Assembly: GCA_050174775.1 (NCBI GenBank) | Contig: JBFXJP010000007.1 | Coordinates: 1 to 64,000, forward strand | Direction: 5' to 3' | From: CAYPGJ01 sp050174775 | GTDB taxonomy: Bacteria > Planctomycetota > Phycisphaerae > Phycisphaerales > UBA1924 | DNA length: 64,000 nucleotides | Shown here: piece by piece, positions 62,840-64,000 of the stretch | Layout: the number at the start of each line of letters is the position of its first letter | Position numbering within the stretch: the stretch's first letter is position 1 | The notes under the pieces: generated by a model | What the model was told of the DNA's origin: nothing | The model's input: the letters and a program-made list of their open reading frames with translations, nothing else | Database searches by the model: none | Translations under genes and position numbers: made by a program

Positions 62840-63886
62840 CTAGAGGGGCAGGTCGGCCGTGGTCATGCCCAGGAATTCGAGCGCGTTTTCCGCCAGGAGC
62901 CTGCGGCGCGTCTGGTCGGAGAGGTCGGGCATGGACCGGATGAGTGTTCCGGGCTCGAGCTCGCCCAGCGGGAAGGGGTAGTCCGAGCCGAGGACGATGC
63001 GCTTGTCGGAGAAGAGACGGATGAGGTTGTGGAGCGCGTGGGGATCGTGGACGAGAGAGTCGACCCAGAAGCGCGCGGGCGTGTCGCCGGTCTCGTCGGC
63101 GAGGAAGGCGCGCGGCGGGGTCTTGGTGCGCGTCTGGCAGAGATCGGGACGGGCGTGGAAGCCGTGCTCGATGCGCCCGATGGTGCCCGGGAAGGAGCCG
63201 CCGCCGTGCGCGAAGGCGAGGCGGAGGCGCGGGAACTCCTCGAGCACGCCGCCCATGAGGACGGAGGTGATGGCCAGGGTGGTCTCGGTGGGCATGGCGA
63301 CGAGCCAGGGCGCCCAGTAGTCGGGCATGCGGTCGCGCGCGAGCATGTCCCAGGGATGCACGAACACGCCCGCGCTGAGCCGCTCGGCCGTCTCGTAGAT
63401 CGGGAAGAGGTCCTTGTGATCGAGGTTCTTGCCGTTGACGTGCGTGCCGATCTGCACGCCGCGCATGCCGAGATCGACGACGCAGCGCTCGAGTTCACGC
63501 GCGGCAAGGTCGGGCGCCTGCATGGGGATCGTGCCGAGCCCGACGAAGCGTCCGGGGTGATCGTGCACGACGCCCGCGATGTGGTCGTTGAGAAGGCGTG
63601 AGAGGTCGTAGGCGTGCTCGGGCTTCGCGTTGTAGGAGAACATGACCGGGACGGTGGAGAGCGCCTGCACGCGCACCTGGTGCTCGTCGCACTCCTGCAT
63701 GCGGCGCACGGGGTCCCAGCAGTTGGACTCGATCTCGCGGAAGAACTTGCCGTCGATGACCATCTTGGCGCGGCACGGGGCGCAGCCCTCGTGGTCGAGG
63801 GAGACCCAGCCCCCGACGCCGAAGCGTTCGCGCAGGTCGGGCCAGCGCTCGGGGAGGATGTGGGTGTGGAGGTCGATGGCGAGCAT
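62840..63886 (-). CDS. 2-amino-3-carboxymuconate-6-semialdehyde decarboxylase (ACMSD)
   Basis: 348-residue amidohydrolase-superfamily zinc enzyme. Ligands: His7 and His9 (DLHTHILPE), His177 (FVHPWDM) and Asp302 (GSDYPFP), with catalytic His227 (AFAHGGGSFPG). It decarboxylates the product of 3-hydroxyanthranilate dioxygenase and so diverts carbon from quinolinate and NAD synthesis to degradation. The start is ATG at 63886. A GTG at 63904 overlaps the upstream stop in a GTGA and would add six residues; either is possible. Confidence 0.93.
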   Translation of the reverse strand: MLAIDLHTHILPERWPDLRERFGVGGWVSLDHEGCAPCRAKMVIDGKFFREIESNCWDPVRRMQECDEHQVRVQALSTVPVMFSYNAKPEHAYDLSRLLNDHIAGVVHDHPGRFVGLGTIPMQAPDLAARELERCVVDLGMRGVQIGTHVNGKNLDHKDLFPIYETAERLSAGVFVHPWDMLARDRMPDYWAPWLVAMPTETTLAITSVLMGGVLEEFPRLRLAFAHGGGSFPGTIGRIEHGFHARPDLCQTRTKTPPRAFLADETGDTPARFWVDSLVHDPHALHNLIRLFSDKRIVLGSDYPFPLGELEPGTLIRSMPDLSDQTRRRLLAENALEFLGMTTADLPL

Positions 63887-63900
63887 GCGTGTCGTGCCGG

Positions 63901-64000
63901 TCACGCCATTGCCGGCAGCTTGGCCTCGCTCGCCTTCTCGAAGACGAACCCGCACTTCTTGCAGGTGCGGAGGGAGACGTCATCGCCCCAGAAGCGCGTC
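63901..64000 (-). CDS. 3-hydroxyanthranilate 3,4-dioxygenase, C-terminal fragment cut by the window edge
   Basis: Only the last 32 codons are visible: TRFWGDDVSLRTCKKCGFVF and EKASEAKLPAMA. Bacterial 3-hydroxyanthranilate dioxygenases end in a rubredoxin-like Fe site whose second half reads LRTCxxCG after an aromatic-rich helix, which matches. Its position directly before ACMSD in a kyn operon supports the call. Its TGA overlaps the possible GTG start of ACMSD. Confidence 0.75.
   Translation of the reverse strand, partial: TRFWGDDVSLRTCKKCGFVFEKASEAKLPAMA

Overview
The window is high-GC bacterial DNA that fits a member of the class Phycisphaerae (phylum Planctomycetota). The lines of evidence are two secreted proteins ending in the paired dockerin repeats typical of that group, two PEP-CTERM proteins, a fused AroD-AroE enzyme, a futalosine hydrolase (menaquinone by the futalosine route), an unusually large signal peptidase I, and a type II secretion operon. 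This is inference from gene content; no 16S or other marker is present.

Layout. 1-16 kb is mostly housekeeping: aroDE (running off the left edge, with an apparent frameshift), a hairpin-rich non-coding stretch with two promoter-like sites and a terminator, an omega-amidase-like nitrilase, a PEP-CTERM protein, enolase, PhoU, a UDP-sugar pyrophosphorylase, cinA, pyruvate kinase, a short-chain dehydrogenase, an S9 peptidase, a methyltransferase, a ferritin-like protein and a glycerate kinase with an inserted hydrophobic segment. 16-22 kb holds small stress and regulatory genes: MarR with its operator and a VOC protein, an isolated nuoI, 1-Cys peroxiredoxin, ankyrin protein, DinB, cupin, HD hydrolase and mqnB.

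34.6-21.9 kb (minus strand) is one long type II secretion operon: a dockerin-bearing secreted protein, then gspH-G-E-F-D-I-J-K-L-M-C and a lipoprotein. Just upstream, ending in its own UUCG terminator, is a gene for a 1508-residue secreted protein, itself preceded by a LuxR-type regulator gene. On the other side of that regulator lies a PilT-like ATPase whose last 39 codons occur twice with only synonymous differences.

41-47 kb is repeat-rich. It has palindromic repeats, a Kelch/dockerin protein, a REP-associated tyrosine transposase bracketed by two identical 32-bp palindromic repeats, a PEP-CTERM propeller protein, gnd, and tRNA-Ala(UGC).

47-56.6 kb encodes a sensor kinase with two response regulators (HDOD output and degenerate HD output), signal peptidase I with a large insert, a degenerate short-chain dehydrogenase and a 747-residue repeat/dockerin protein.

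56.7-64 kb is a kynurenine-pathway cluster. amnC-like and amnD-like genes lie on the plus strand. Facing them on the minus strand is the operon 3-hydroxyanthranilate dioxygenase (partial), ACMSD, kynU, kmo, kynB. Together these would take N-formylkynurenine to 4-oxalocrotonate. A low-GC membrane-protein gene sits at the convergent junction.

The secretion operon, large signal peptidase and sorting-signal proteins point to an organism that invests heavily in exported surface proteins.
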